A stretch of 37,011 nucleotides of DNA, from the NCBI GenBank assembly GCA_021848325.1, contig JAJZUU010000026.1, positions 1-37,011 of the forward strand. Direction: 5' to 3'. Below are positions 25,459-34,634 of this stretch, piece by piece. Numbering within the stretch: position 1 is the first letter of the stretch; each line of letters opens with the position of its first letter. A program made the position numbers and the translations under genes. Below the pieces are notes generated by a model that made no database searches, was not told the DNA's origin, and worked only from the letters and a program-made list of their open reading frames with translations. This DNA is from Pseudomonadota bacterium (GTDB taxonomy: Bacteria > Pseudomonadota > Gammaproteobacteria > Burkholderiales > JAJZUU01).

Positions 25459-25695
25459 TTGCAGTTTGTTGCCACGAGAAATGTCCGGGTGCGCTTGCCC
25501 GCCTTGGGACAAAAGCCACACAAAATCCGATCCCGCAGTATTCACCCATCCCTTGCCGCCAGTCTTTGGAGCAGGGTATCCGAGAATGTTACAATTGCCA
25601 TTTTTCGAGACAAAACCGATACAAAATCGTTGAAATCACGCTCCGGTTTTGCTGTTTGTCCCTAATTTCCGACTGCTGCCAGTATTGGTTTCCGG
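25459..25695. other. Intergenic, no gene recognised
   Basis: No credible coding sequence. The open frame continuing from the hsdR remnant has no family features. AT-richer patches could hold a promoter for ychF but no clear -35/-10 pair is visible. Confidence 0.5.
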
Positions 25696-25911
25696 CGCGA
25701 GTCGGGCACCTCCACGATGCCTACGTTGGGCTCGATGGTGCCTTGTTATTTAAAGGAATTCCATGAGCCTCAGATGCGGCATCGTCGGCCTGCCCAACGT
25801 GGGCAAGTCCACCCTGTTCAATGCCCTCACCCGCGCCGCAATCGCCGCGGAAAACTATCCCTTTTGCACCATCGAGCCCAACGTAGGCATCGTGGAGGTG
25901 CCCGACTCGCG
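25696..25911. repeat. Perfect 46-bp inverted repeat around the ychF start
   Basis: The arm at 25696-25741 (starting CGCGAGTCGGGCACCTCCAC) is the exact reverse complement of 25866-25911 inside ychF. The 124-bp loop carries the ychF Shine-Dalgarno and start codon (25763). Bases beyond the arms do not match. The upstream arm is out of place and not part of any gene, so it is a duplicated and inverted copy of ychF codons 35-50. Confidence 0.95.
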
Positions 25912-26854
25912 AATGGCGGCCCTGACCGAGATCGTCAAGCCCCAGAGGGTGCAGCCGGCCATCGTCGAGTTCGTGGATATCGCCGGCCTGGTGGCGGGGG
26001 CCTCCAAGGGCGAAGGCCTGGGCAACCAGTTCCTGGCCAACATCCGGGAGACCGACGCCATTGCCCATGTGGTGCGCTGTTTTGCCGACGACAACGTGGT
26101 GCATGTGGCGGGCCAGATCGACCCAGTGTCCGACATCGAAACCATCAACACCGAACTTGCCCTGGCGGACCTGGCCACCGTGGAAAAGGGCCTGCAGCGT
26201 TCCGCCAAGCTGGGGCGCGCGGGCGACAAGGAAGCGCTCAAGCTCACCGCCCTGCTGGAGCGGGTGCGGGCCCACCTGGACCAGGGCCAGCCGGCCAGGA
26301 GCCTGGGGCTGGACGGGGAAGAGCGCGAACTGATCAAGCCCCTTTGCCTGCTCACCGACAAACCCGCCATGTACGTCGCCAATGTGGACGAGCAGGGCTT
26401 CGCCGACAACCCGCTGCTGGACCGGGTGCGCGCCTTCGCCGCCGGGGAAGGGGCCCCGGTGGTGGCCATCTGTGCGGCCCTGGAGGCGGAGATGGTGGAC
26501 ATGAGCGAGGACGACAAAAAGGACTTCCTGGCGGACCTCGGCCAGGAAGAACCCGGCCTCAACCGGCTCATCCGCACCGCCTATGACCTGCTCGGCTTGC
26601 AGACCTATTTTACCGCCGGGGTCAAGGAAGTGCGCGCCTGGACCATTCACAAGGGAGACACCGCGCCCAAGGCGGCGGCGGTGATCCACACCGATTTCGA
26701 GCGCGGATTCATTCGCGCGGAGGTCATCGGCTATGACGATTTCGTCGCCGGCAAGGGCGAGCAGGGGGCCAAGGAGGCCGGCAAGATGCGCCTCGAAGGC
26801 AAGGACTACGTGGTGCGGGACGGGGACGTGATGCATTTCCGCTTCAACGTCTAA
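25763..26854 (+). CDS. ychF: Redox-regulated ATPase/GTPase YchF
   Basis: This is a 363-residue Obg-family protein. G1 GLPNVGKST at residues 8-16, [19 protein letters not shown] near residue 72 (G3) and a C-terminal TGS domain with [19 protein letters not shown] near 295. YchF prefers ATP in E. coli, binds ribosomes and affects catalase and oxidative stress. The ATG has AAAGGA seven to eight bases upstream. The gene is full length; only its upstream region is odd (see the inverted repeat). Confidence 0.95.
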   Translation: MSLRCGIVGLPNVGKSTLFNALTRAAIAAENYPFCTIEPNVGIVEVPDSRMAALTEIVKPQRVQPAIVEFVDIAGLVAGASKGEGLGNQFLANIRETDAIAHVVRCFADDNVVHVAGQIDPVSDIETINTELALADLATVEKGLQRSAKLGRAGDKEALKLTALLERVRAHLDQGQPARSLGLDGEERELIKPLCLLTDKPAMYVANVDEQGFADNPLLDRVRAFAAGEGAPVVAICAALEAEMVDMSEDDKKDFLADLGQEEPGLNRLIRTAYDLLGLQTYFTAGVKEVRAWTIHKGDTAPKAAAVIHTDFERGFIRAEVIGYDDFVAGKGEQGAKEAGKMRLEGKDYVVRDGDVMHFRFNV

Positions 26855-26871
26855 CCGATCTTGCCGATCCA

Positions 26872-26922
26872 CGGCGTTTCATATTGCCTCGAAACGCCGC
26901 GTAAGGCCCGGTAGATGCCGGG
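26872..26922. terminator. Hairpins between convergent ychF and yicC
   Basis: CGGCGTTTC (26872-26880) pairs exactly with GAAACGCCG (26891-26899) around a 10-base loop; a second short stem CCCGG/CCGGG spans 26907-26922. Neither is followed by a strong T run, so they may be weak or Rho-assisted terminators serving both genes. Confidence 0.45.
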
Positions 26923-26991
26923 TTTGCGGTTTATGCGGCCGTCCTGGGGCCTTACCGGTCGCTTTTGGGTAGTGTTGGCTGCCGTGAAACG

Positions 26992-27858
26992 TTACTCGAT
27001 GTTTTGTATTTGTTCGCGCATCTGCTCGATCAGCACCTTGAGTTCCATGGCGGCTTGCGTCACCCCGCTGTCGACCGACTTGGAGGCCAGGGTGTTGGCC
27101 TCACGGTTGAGTTCCTGCATCAGGAAGTCGAGCCGTTTTCCCACCGTGCCGCCGCCGTCCAGCACGCGTCCGACCTCCTGCAGGTGGGTCTTGAGGCGGG
27201 ACAATTCCTCGTCCACGTCAATCCTTTGGGCAAACAGGGCCAGCTCCTGGCGTATCCGCTCCTCATCGCTCCCCGCCGTGACCTCCCTCAGCCGTGCCAG
27301 CAGTTTTTCTTCGTAGGCGGCGAGCACGCCCGGCATCTTCGGGGCGACATGGGCGACCAGCGCTTCGATCCGCACCGCCCGCTCCAGCAGAAGCTGCTTG
27401 AGCTTCTCCCCCTCGCGGGCGCGGGTCTGGCGGAGTTCTTCCAGGGCCGCGCGCAGTAGTTCCAGGCTGGTTTCGTGCAACGCCTCCACCGGGGGCGTCT
27501 CGGGGCCGAACATGCCCGGCCAGCGCAGCACATCGACCACCCGCAGGCTTTGGCTGTCGGGCAAGCGGGCTTGTACGGCGCGGTTCAATTGCACCAGTTG
27601 TTCGAGCAGGACGGTATTGATTTCAAGCAGTTGGCGCCCGCTGTCGAGGGACGTGTAATTCAGGCGGCAGTCCACCTTGCCGCGGACTAGCCCTTTTGCC
27701 AAGGCTTCGCGCATGGCGGGCTCCAAAGCACGCAGCTCCTCGCTCAGGCGAAACTGGATGTCCAGATAGCGGTGGTTGACCGAGCGCAACTCGAGATTCA
27801 GCGTGCCTTGCGGCAACTCCCTGGTGGCTACGGCGTAGCCGGTCATGCTATAGATCAT
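26992..27858 (-). CDS. yicC: YicC family endoribonuclease
   Basis: This 288-residue protein starts IYSMTGYAVATRELPQG, the YicC hallmark, with LELRSVNHRYLDI near residue 25, and ends with DVDEELSRLKTHLQEVGRVL and FLMQELNREANTLASKS. YicC is an RNase implicated in sRNA turnover. AAGGA lies about seven bases before the ATG at 27858. It is divergent from the kinase gene, a common arrangement in this neighbourhood. Confidence 0.93.
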   Translation of the reverse strand: MIYSMTGYAVATRELPQGTLNLELRSVNHRYLDIQFRLSEELRALEPAMREALAKGLVRGKVDCRLNYTSLDSGRQLLEINTVLLEQLVQLNRAVQARLPDSQSLRVVDVLRWPGMFGPETPPVEALHETSLELLRAALEELRQTRAREGEKLKQLLLERAVRIEALVAHVAPKMPGVLAAYEEKLLARLREVTAGSDEERIRQELALFAQRIDVDEELSRLKTHLQEVGRVLDGGGTVGKRLDFLMQELNREANTLASKSVDSGVTQAAMELKVLIEQMREQIQNIE

Positions 27859-27994
27859 AGGTTCCTTCGGTGGGGCAGCGGTGCATGGGCCGCAGCGCGC
27901 GGCGAAGCCGGACTTGCCTGATCCGCCTCCCGCGCCACGCGGTGCTTTACTTTATGGTAACAAATGCACAAAATGATGCCCAACTAAATTTATC

Positions 27995-28951
27995 ATGCAG
28001 TTAGTAGAGATGGCGTCACAATCGAACCAGGCATTGGAACCCGGGTACCAACTGTTGAACTACCGCATCATCAAGCAATTGAGCGGCGGCGGGTTCAGCA
28101 TGGTCTATCTGGCCCACGATGAGAGCGAACAGCCGGTAGCGATCAAGGAATACCTGCCAAATGGCCTGGCGTTGCGCAGGGAAGGGGCCGTTGTAGCGGC
28201 GACCTCCGCCGAGAACCAGGCCACCTTCCGCTACGGTCTGAAGTGTTTCTTCGAAGAAGGGCGGGCCTTGGCCACGATCGCGCATCCCAACGTGGTGCGC
28301 GTGGTGAATTTCTTCCGCGCCAACGAGACCGTCTACATGGTCATGCAATACGAACGCGGCAAGACCCTGCAGGAACATATCCAGGCGACCAAGCGCAACG
28401 TGAAGGAAGGTTTTATCCGCCGCGTCTTTGCGCAACTGCTGAACGGCCTGCGCGAGGTGCACACCCGCAAGGTCCTGCATCTGGACATCAAGCCAGCCAA
28501 TATCTATATTCGCCTGGACGGCTCCCCGGTATTGATCGATTTCGGCGCCGCGCGGCAGACCCTGACCAACGAGAAATCCAAGCTTTCCCCGATGTACACC
28601 CCGGGCTTCGCTGCGCCGGAGCAATACAACAACCGTGAGCGGCTGGGGCCGTGGACCGACATATACAGCGTCGGCGCCAGTATCTTCGCCTGCCTCGCCG
28701 GATTCGCCCCGCAGGCGGCGGATGCCCGCGTGCAGGACGACAAGCTGGTTTCCGCCAAGAAGCTATGGGCCGGGCGGTATTCCGAGCAGCTTCTGGAGAT
28801 TATCGACTGGTGCCTGAAGCTGGACTACATGGAACGTCCCCAGAGCGTGTTCAGCCTGCAAAAGGCCCTGATGGAGCAAGTCCCGGAACCGCCGCAGAAG
28901 CGCTCCATCATCACCAGCATTCGCGACACGCTTAATAAAGATATATTTTGA
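27995..28951 (+). CDS. Soluble Ser/Thr protein kinase
   Basis: This 318-residue protein is a Hanks-type kinase: glycine loop SGGGFSMVY (residues 30-38), Lys51 in VAIKEYLP, HLDIKPAN (162-169, Asp164 catalytic; Leu replaces the usual Arg, a non-RD kinase), DFGAAR (182-187) and APEQY near 212. There is no membrane segment or sensor domain, so it acts in the cytoplasm. It is paired with the PP2C phosphatase 87 bp downstream. Start may instead be ATG at 28010. Targets are unknown. Confidence 0.9.
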   Translation: MQLVEMASQSNQALEPGYQLLNYRIIKQLSGGGFSMVYLAHDESEQPVAIKEYLPNGLALRREGAVVAATSAENQATFRYGLKCFFEEGRALATIAHPNVVRVVNFFRANETVYMVMQYERGKTLQEHIQATKRNVKEGFIRRVFAQLLNGLREVHTRKVLHLDIKPANIYIRLDGSPVLIDFGAARQTLTNEKSKLSPMYTPGFAAPEQYNNRERLGPWTDIYSVGASIFACLAGFAPQAADARVQDDKLVSAKKLWAGRYSEQLLEIIDWCLKLDYMERPQSVFSLQKALMEQVPEPPQKRSIITSIRDTLNKDIF

Positions 28952-29038
28952 TGAGGCCGGCGTGGCGCTATCTGCCGCAGCGCGCAACCCCGCATTTCCA
29001 CCAGTACGCACCCCGTCCAACTGCCGGAATTTATCTAA

Positions 29039-29950
29039 ATGAGGTTTTCCATCTACCAGTCGAGCCGCCAGGGCGGGCGCAAGTACAATCAGGACCGGGT
29101 AGCCTATTCCTACAGCAAGGATGCGCTGCTCATGGTGGTGGCGGACGGGATGGGGGGGCATCTTCACGGCGAGGTGGCGGCGCAGATCACCGTCCAAATG
29201 CTGGCCGAGACTTTCCAGAAGCAGGCGCGCCCGACCCTGCGCAACCCGTTCGATTTCCTGACCGGGGCCATGGTGGCGGTGCACGACGCCATCGACGACT
29301 ACGCCAGCCAGCACGATCTGCTGGAGACGCCGCGCACCACCTGCGTGGCGTGCGTGGTGCAAAACGACCTCGCCTATTGGGCGCATGTCGGAGACTCGCG
29401 GCTGTACCTGTTTCGCGGCGGGCAGTTGGTCGTCCGCACCCGGGACCATTCCAGGATCCAGCAGTTGTATGAGCAGGGCCAGATCACCGAGGCGCAGATG
29501 AGCATCCATCCCGACCGGAACAAGATCTACAATTGCCTGGGCGGCTTGATTCCTCCGGACGTGGAATTGTCCAAGATCACCCCGGTGGTGGAGGGGGATA
29601 CCTTCCTGCTGTGCAGCGACGGCTTGTGGAGCATGCTGACGGTGAACGAGATCGCCTCGGTTGTCGGGGCCTATCCGATCGACCGGGCATTGCCAGAATT
29701 GCTCGATCACGCGGAATTCCGCGGGGGGGAGGAAGGCGACAACCTGAGCGTCCTCGGCATGACCTGGGGCGGTCCGCCGCGCCAGGCCCCGGCGCAGTCG
29801 GTGTCGACCGCCACCATGCCGCTGGACGCCTTCACCACCCGGTTGGATCGCTTCGATACGGCGCGGGAGGGCGACGGCGGCGTCAGCGACGAAGAGATCG
29901 AACAGGCGATCGCCGAGATTCAGATGGCCATCAAGAAGTTCTCGAAATAG
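29039..29950 (+). CDS. PP2C-family Ser/Thr phosphatase
   Basis: This 303-residue protein has the PP2C metal-binding motifs in order: YNQDR near residue 17, VVADGMGGH (33-41), GDSRLYLF near 119, [11 protein letters not shown] near 195 and GDNLSVLGM near 233. It should remove phosphate from Ser/Thr, most likely reversing the kinase just upstream. A C-terminal acidic and helical tail (residues 250-303, [20 protein letters not shown]) lies outside the catalytic domain and could bind the kinase or a target. Confidence 0.92.
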   Translation: MRFSIYQSSRQGGRKYNQDRVAYSYSKDALLMVVADGMGGHLHGEVAAQITVQMLAETFQKQARPTLRNPFDFLTGAMVAVHDAIDDYASQHDLLETPRTTCVACVVQNDLAYWAHVGDSRLYLFRGGQLVVRTRDHSRIQQLYEQGQITEAQMSIHPDRNKIYNCLGGLIPPDVELSKITPVVEGDTFLLCSDGLWSMLTVNEIASVVGAYPIDRALPELLDHAEFRGGEEGDNLSVLGMTWGGPPRQAPAQSVSTATMPLDAFTTRLDRFDTAREGDGGVSDEEIEQAIAEIQMAIKKFSK

Positions 29951-29990
29951 CCGCCAAGGGGCATTTTGCGCGCATTTCCGGTGCCCGGGG

Positions 29991-29996
29991 TATAAT
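29991..29996 (+). promoter_or_regulatory. Candidate rph -10 box
   Basis: A consensus TATAAT lies 43 bases before the rph start, in the gap after the phosphatase gene. A weak TTGCGC is upstream at a long spacing. It may give rph and the following genes their own promoter. Confidence 0.5.
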
Positions 29997-30038
29997 GGGC
30001 GCGACCAGCCCCGTTGTTTCTCGACACCTAAGGAAACC

Positions 30039-30755
30039 ATGCGCCCCAGCAACCGCACCCCCGATCAGCTTCGCCCCGTCAGGATCATCCGCCATTACAG
30101 CAAGCACGCCGAGGGGTCGGTGCTGGTCGAATGCGGCGACACCAAGGTGATCTGCACCGCCAGCGTGGAAGAAAAGGTGCCCTTTTTCCTGAAGGGCAAG
30201 GGCCAGGGCTGGCTGACCGCCGAGTACGGCATGCTGCCCCGCTCCACCGGCAGCCGCATGCTGCGGGAGGCGGCAAGCGGCAAGCAGTCGGGACGCACCC
30301 AGGAGATCCAGCGTCTGATCGGGCGCTCCCTGCGTGCCGTGGTCGACCTCTCCAGACTGGGCGAGCGCACCGTCCAGATCGACTGCGACGTGATCCAGGC
30401 CGACGGCGGGACGCGCACCACCAGCATCACCGGCGCCTTCGTGGCGCTGCACGATGCGCTGGACCACCTGCTGCGCAAGCAGGTGCTGCGCGAATCGCCC
30501 CTCCTGGATCACGTGGCGGCGGTGTCGGTCGGGGTATACGAAGGGGTGCCGGTGCTCGATTTGGACTATCTCGAGGATTCGGCTTGCGACACCGACATGA
30601 ACGTGGTCATGACCGGCAGCGGCGGCTTCGTGGAAATCCAGGGCACCGCGGAGGGCAAGCCCTTCACCCGCCAGCAGATGAACGAAATGCTCGACCTGGC
30701 GGAACGGGGGATCGGGCAGCTTGTCGCCGCTCAGCGCGCGGTCCTGGGTGTTTAG
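30039..30755 (+). CDS. rph: Ribonuclease PH
   Basis: This 238-residue phosphorolytic exonuclease trims tRNA 3' ends. It begins [15 protein letters not shown], has [18 protein letters not shown] near residue 62 and [19 protein letters not shown] near 86, and [19 protein letters not shown] near 200, all standard. Full length and intact. AGGA precedes the ATG. It is followed by rdgB, as in many proteobacteria. Confidence 0.96.
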   Translation: MRPSNRTPDQLRPVRIIRHYSKHAEGSVLVECGDTKVICTASVEEKVPFFLKGKGQGWLTAEYGMLPRSTGSRMLREAASGKQSGRTQEIQRLIGRSLRAVVDLSRLGERTVQIDCDVIQADGGTRTTSITGAFVALHDALDHLLRKQVLRESPLLDHVAAVSVGVYEGVPVLDLDYLEDSACDTDMNVVMTGSGGFVEIQGTAEGKPFTRQQMNEMLDLAERGIGQLVAAQRAVLGV

Positions 30756-30837
30756 CCGGGCGGCCGCCGACGCTTCGTTTTATCATTCGAGAAACCAGTC
30801 CCGGGGCTCGGCAGCCGGGACGAAGGGCTTTGGGAAC

Positions 30838-31440
30838 ATGAAGAAACTCGTTATCGCCAGCAACAACCCCGGCAAGCTCCGGGAGATCGAACGCATCCTG
30901 TCGCCCCTGGGACTGGAGGCCCTGCCGCAGTCCGTGTTTAATATCCCGGAGGCCGAGGAGCCCCACTGCACCTTCATCGAGAACTGCCTGGCCAAGGCCC
31001 GCCACGCGTCCGAGCATTCGGGGCTGCCGGCCCTGGCCGACGATTCCGGGATCTGTGTGGCCGCGTTGAACGGTGCCCCCGGCGTCTATTCGGCGCGCTT
31101 CGCCGGCGAGCCCAAGTCGGACCAGCGCAACAATCAGAAATTGCTGGAGGCGCTGGCCAACGAAGCCAATCGCAACGCCCATTACTACTGCGTGATCGTG
31201 CTGGTGCGCCACCCCCACGACCCCGAGCCGCTGATCGCCGAGGGCGTGTGGGAAGGGGAGATCCTGCGGGAGCCCCGCGGCAGCGCGGGCTTCGGCTATG
31301 ACCCGCTGTTTCTGGTGCCGCAGCTCGGCAAGACCGGCGCGGAGCTCGGCATGGACGAGAAAAACCGCATCAGCCATCGCGGCAAGGCCCTGGCGCAGTT
31401 GGTGGAAAAACTCCGGCACGCGGCGGGAGAGGCGATCTGA
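30838..31440 (+). CDS. rdgB: RdgB/HAM1 non-canonical purine NTP pyrophosphatase
   Basis: This is a 200-residue enzyme removing ITP, dITP and XTP from nucleotide pools. It starts KLVIASNNPGKLREIERIL, with LADDSGICVAALNGAPGVYSARFAG near residue 65 (residues 65-90) and GSAGFGYDPLFLVP near 148. ATG at 30838 is chosen because it matches the family N-terminus; the open frame extends 39 residues upstream with no similarity. Overlaps or abuts pncA. Confidence 0.95.
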   Translation: MKKLVIASNNPGKLREIERILSPLGLEALPQSVFNIPEAEEPHCTFIENCLAKARHASEHSGLPALADDSGICVAALNGAPGVYSARFAGEPKSDQRNNQKLLEALANEANRNAHYYCVIVLVRHPHDPEPLIAEGVWEGEILREPRGSAGFGYDPLFLVPQLGKTGAELGMDEKNRISHRGKALAQLVEKLRHAAGEAI

Positions 31441-31457
31441 GCCTGATCGCAGATGCC

Positions 31458-32030
31458 GTGCCGGCCGCGGGCGACGCGCTCGTTCTGGTGGATGTGCAGA
31501 ACGACTTCCTGGCCGGCGGGAGTCTCGCCGTCCCCCATGGCGACGAGGTTTTGCCCGCCCTCAACCGGGCAATCGAGGTGTTCCGCGGGCGCGGCCTACC
31601 CGTTTTCGCCACCCGCGATTGGCACCCCGCCGGCCATTGTTCCTTTCAGACCCGGGGCGGTCAGTGGCCGCCGCACTGCGTGGCGGGGACCGAGGGAGCG
31701 GCTTTCGCACCGGGGCTCGCCATTTTCCCGGCGGTGGTCGTGATCTCCAAGGCCACCCGCGCCGACACGGATGCCTATTCGGGTTTCCAGGGCACGGAAT
31801 TGCACCGCCTGCTCCGGGAACGCGAGGTGCGGCGGCTGTTCGTGGGCGGGCTCGCCACCGACTACTGCGTGCTCAACACGGTCAAGGACGCCCTCGCCCT
31901 GGGCTATCAAGTATTGTTGCTGGCGGACGGGATCCGCGCGGTGGATGCGCAGCCCGGCGACGGCGCGCGGGCCCTGGCGGAAATGACGGCCTTGGGCGCG
32001 CGCCCCATCGCAGGCGGGGAACTTGCCTGA
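31458..32030 (+). CDS. pncA: Nicotinamidase
   Basis: This is a 190-residue amidohydrolase converting nicotinamide to nicotinic acid. The catalytic triad is Asp12 (LVLVDVQNDF), Lys98 (VVVISKAT) and Cys137 (GLATDYCV); metal ligands are Asp54, His56 and His60 in RDWHPAGH. The GTG start at 31458 lacks a Shine-Dalgarno. An in-frame CTG at 31437, overlapping the rdgB stop as CTGA and preceded by GGGAGAGG, would add seven residues (MSLIADA) and looks like a converted ATGA; this is the likely alternative. It feeds pncB next to it. Confidence 0.9.
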   Translation: MPAAGDALVLVDVQNDFLAGGSLAVPHGDEVLPALNRAIEVFRGRGLPVFATRDWHPAGHCSFQTRGGQWPPHCVAGTEGAAFAPGLAIFPAVVVISKATRADTDAYSGFQGTELHRLLREREVRRLFVGGLATDYCVLNTVKDALALGYQVLLLADGIRAVDAQPGDGARALAEMTALGARPIAGGELA

Positions 32031-33367
32031 TGCCGGTCCAGCCCAGCGCCCTGCTCACCGACCTGTACCAGTTCACCATGCTCCAGGGATACCTGGAACA
32101 GGGGATGGAGGAGACGGCGGTATTCGAGTTTTTCGTGCGCAAGCTGCCGCCGAACCGGGGATTCCTCATGGCCGCCGGCCTGGAGTCCGCCCTTGAGTTC
32201 CTGGAGACGGTGCATTTCACTCCGCAGGAAGTCGATTGGCTCGCGGCCAGCGGGCGCTTCAACCGGCGCTTCCTGGACTATGTGGCGGGGTTCCGCTTCA
32301 GCGGCGAGGTGCACGCCATGCCGGAAGGCACGGTGTTCTTCCCCGACGAGCCCATCCTGCGGCTTACGGCGCCCATTCCCCAGGCCCAGTTGGTGGAGAC
32401 CCGGCTGATCAACCTGCTCCACTACCAATGCCTGGTGGCCTCCAAGGCGGCGCGCACCGTGCTCGCCGCGCCCGGCAAACTGCTGGTGGATTTCGGGCTG
32501 CGTCGCGCCCACGGTGCGGAGGCCGGACTGTTGGCGGCGCGCGCCGCCTACATCGCCGGGTTTTCCGGGACCTCAAACGTGCTGGCGGAGCGCGAGTTCG
32601 GCGTGCCCTGCTACGGGACCATGGCCCATTCCTTCGTGCAGGCCCACGACGACGAAACCGCCGCCTTCGAGCACTTCGCCCGGGCGCAGCCCGACAACGT
32701 GGTGCTGCTGATCGATACCTACGACACCGAGGCGGCGGCGCGCAAGGTGGCGGAACTGGCGCTGCGCTTGAGGCGGGACGGTATCCGCACCAAGGCGGTC
32801 CGTCTGGACAGCGGCGACCTGGGCGCACATGCGCGGGCGGTGCGGCGCATCCTGGACCAAGGCGGCCTGCCGGAGGTGGGGATCTTCGCCAGCGGCAACC
32901 TGGACGAGTTTGCGGTGCGGGAGCTGGTAAGCGGCGGCGCGCCCATCGACGGCTTCGGAGTCGGCACGCGCATGCTGACCTCCGCCGACGCGCCGTATCT
33001 GGACTGCGCCTATAAGCTGGAGGAATACGCCGGGCAGCCCCGCCGCAAGCGGTCCGAAGGCAAGGCCACCTGGCCCGGCCGCAAGCAGGTGTACCGGAAC
33101 TACGATGGGGCGGGCGCGATGGAACGGGACGTGCTGACTCTGGACGGCGATGCGCACGCCGGACAGGGCCTGCTGCGGCCGGTCATGGGCCAGGGGCGGC
33201 GCCTGGGGCCGGCGGTGCCCCTGACCGAGTCGCGCGCCTTGGCGGCCCTTGAGCTGGGGCGGCTTCCCGAGCCCCTGCGGCGGTTGGGGGTGTCCCCTCC
33301 CTACCCGGTGGAGGTGGCCCCGGCGCTGCGCGAACTCGCGGCGGCGGTGGACGCCCGTCCGGTGTAA
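32030..33367 (+). CDS. pncB: Nicotinate phosphoribosyltransferase
   Basis: This 445-residue enzyme makes nicotinate mononucleotide from nicotinate and PRPP, completing NAD salvage with pncA. Family blocks include LLTDLYQFTMLQGYLEQG near residue 9, DFGLRRAHGAEAGLLAARAA near 153, FSGTSNVLAEREFGVPCYGT near 180 and AVRLDSGDLGAHARAVRRIL near 257. The ATG overlaps the pncA stop by one base (TGATG). The start is fixed by this overlap and by the conserved LLTDLYQ position. It belongs to the rdgB-pncA-pncB-hemW run. Confidence 0.95.
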   Translation: MPVQPSALLTDLYQFTMLQGYLEQGMEETAVFEFFVRKLPPNRGFLMAAGLESALEFLETVHFTPQEVDWLAASGRFNRRFLDYVAGFRFSGEVHAMPEGTVFFPDEPILRLTAPIPQAQLVETRLINLLHYQCLVASKAARTVLAAPGKLLVDFGLRRAHGAEAGLLAARAAYIAGFSGTSNVLAEREFGVPCYGTMAHSFVQAHDDETAAFEHFARAQPDNVVLLIDTYDTEAAARKVAELALRLRRDGIRTKAVRLDSGDLGAHARAVRRILDQGGLPEVGIFASGNLDEFAVRELVSGGAPIDGFGVGTRMLTSADAPYLDCAYKLEEYAGQPRRKRSEGKATWPGRKQVYRNYDGAGAMERDVLTLDGDAHAGQGLLRPVMGQGRRLGPAVPLTESRALAALELGRLPEPLRRLGVSPPYPVEVAPALRELAAAVDARPV

Positions 33368-33386
33368 CCCCTTTCTGCTCGAAGCC

Positions 33387-34568
33387 ATGTCCGCCTGCCC
33401 GGACCCTCCGCCTCCAGGGGGCGTCTCCCTCCGCGTGCTGCCCCCCCTGTCCCTGTACATCCATTTGCCCTGGTGCGCCCGCAAATGCCCTTACTGCGAC
33501 TTCAACTCGTATGAAGCCGGTGCCGTGCCCGAGGAGCAATACGTGGCGGCGCTGGCCCGGGACCTGGAGCAGGCCGTGCCCCTGGTGTGGGGGCGGAAGG
33601 TGCGCACGGTGTTTTTCGGCGGCGGCACGCCCAGCCTGTTTTCGGCCCGGGCGATCGATGCCATCCTCGGCACGGTAAGGGCGTTGTTGCCCCTGGACAG
33701 CCATGCCGAGATCACCCTCGAGGCGAACCCGGGCTCGGCGGAGGCGGCGAAATTTCGGGGGTTCCGGGAGGCCGGGGTGAACCGCCTGTCGCTGGGGGTG
33801 CAAAGCTTCAGGGGCGATTTCCTGCAGGCCCTGGGGCGCATCCATGACGACCGGGAGGCCCGGGCCGCGGTGGAGATGGCCCTGCGCCATTTCGACAACG
33901 TCAACCTGGATCTGATGTACGGTCTGCCGGGGCAGACCGTCGAGGCGGCGCGGGAGGACGTCAGAACGGCGCTTGCCTTCCGCCCGCCCCACCTCTCCGC
34001 CTACCACCTGACGCTGGAACCCAACACCCTGTTTTACCGCTATCCCCCGCCGCTGCCCGAGGACGACACCTGTGCGGCGATGCAGGGCGCGGTGGAGGAG
34101 GAGTTGGCGGCCCGGGGATACGGGCATTACGAGGTGTCGGCGTTCGCCGAGAACGGGGCCCGGTGCCGGCACAACCTCAACTACTGGCAGTACGGCGACT
34201 ACCTGGGGATCGGGGCCGGGGCCCACAGCAAGATCAGCTTCCCCGACCGTATCCTGCGGCAGGTGCGCCAGCGGCAGCCGCGTGCCTACCAGGAGGCCAC
34301 GGCAAAAGGCGCGCCGGTGCAGGAGGAGCACGAGGTGGCCCCAGGCGACCTGGGGTTCGAGTTCATGATGAATGCGCTGAGGCTCACCGGGGGCTTTCCG
34401 CTGGCCCTGTTCGAGGAGCGCACCGGGCTTTCCCGCGCGACTTTGGAAGAACCGCTGGCGATGGCGCAGCGGCGGGGGCTCGCCAGGATGGAGGGGGAGC
34501 GCCTGGCGCCCACCGATCTGGGGCGCAGATTCCTGAACGACCTGTTGCAGTTGTGGCTGCCGTCCTGA
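33387..34568 (+). CDS. hemW: Heme chaperone HemW (radical SAM)
   Basis: This is a 393-residue radical SAM protein with CARKCPYC (residues 31-38) binding the 4Fe-4S cluster, FFGGGTPSLF near residue 76 and LNLDLMYGLPGQT near 175. HemW delivers heme to membrane enzymes and lacks the coproporphyrinogen oxidase activity of true HemN; its short N-terminus and position after rdgB support HemW. The ATG at 33387 lies 19 bp after pncB and has a weak ribosome-binding site. Full length. Confidence 0.93.
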   Translation: MSACPDPPPPGGVSLRVLPPLSLYIHLPWCARKCPYCDFNSYEAGAVPEEQYVAALARDLEQAVPLVWGRKVRTVFFGGGTPSLFSARAIDAILGTVRALLPLDSHAEITLEANPGSAEAAKFRGFREAGVNRLSLGVQSFRGDFLQALGRIHDDREARAAVEMALRHFDNVNLDLMYGLPGQTVEAAREDVRTALAFRPPHLSAYHLTLEPNTLFYRYPPPLPEDDTCAAMQGAVEEELAARGYGHYEVSAFAENGARCRHNLNYWQYGDYLGIGAGAHSKISFPDRILRQVRQRQPRAYQEATAKGAPVQEEHEVAPGDLGFEFMMNALRLTGGFPLALFEERTGLSRATLEEPLAMAQRRGLARMEGERLAPTDLGRRFLNDLLQLWLPS

Positions 34569-34598
34569 GCCGCATTTCCTGCACCGAACAAAACGCCC

Positions 34599-34626
34599 TT
34601 GACACATCCGTACCAGTCGGTATCTA
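34599..34626 (+). promoter_or_regulatory. Promoter and operator of the TetR gene
   Basis: TTGACA (34599-34604), 16 bases, then TATCTA (34621-34626), with TACC/GGTA in CCGTACCAGTCGGTATC (34608-34624) placed between the boxes, so a bound repressor would block RNA polymerase. The motif CAGTCGGTAT recurs before the next gene, suggesting self-repression. Confidence 0.8.
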
Positions 34627-34634
34627 ATAGCGAC

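Noticed and set aside
25258-25665. 135-codon open frame as a gene
   Set aside because: It is the hsdR remnant continuing into unrelated sequence, without a start signal.
34599-34634. Extended TTG start for the TetR gene
   Set aside because: That TTG is part of the -35 box TTGACA, and the added residues would cover the promoter and operator.
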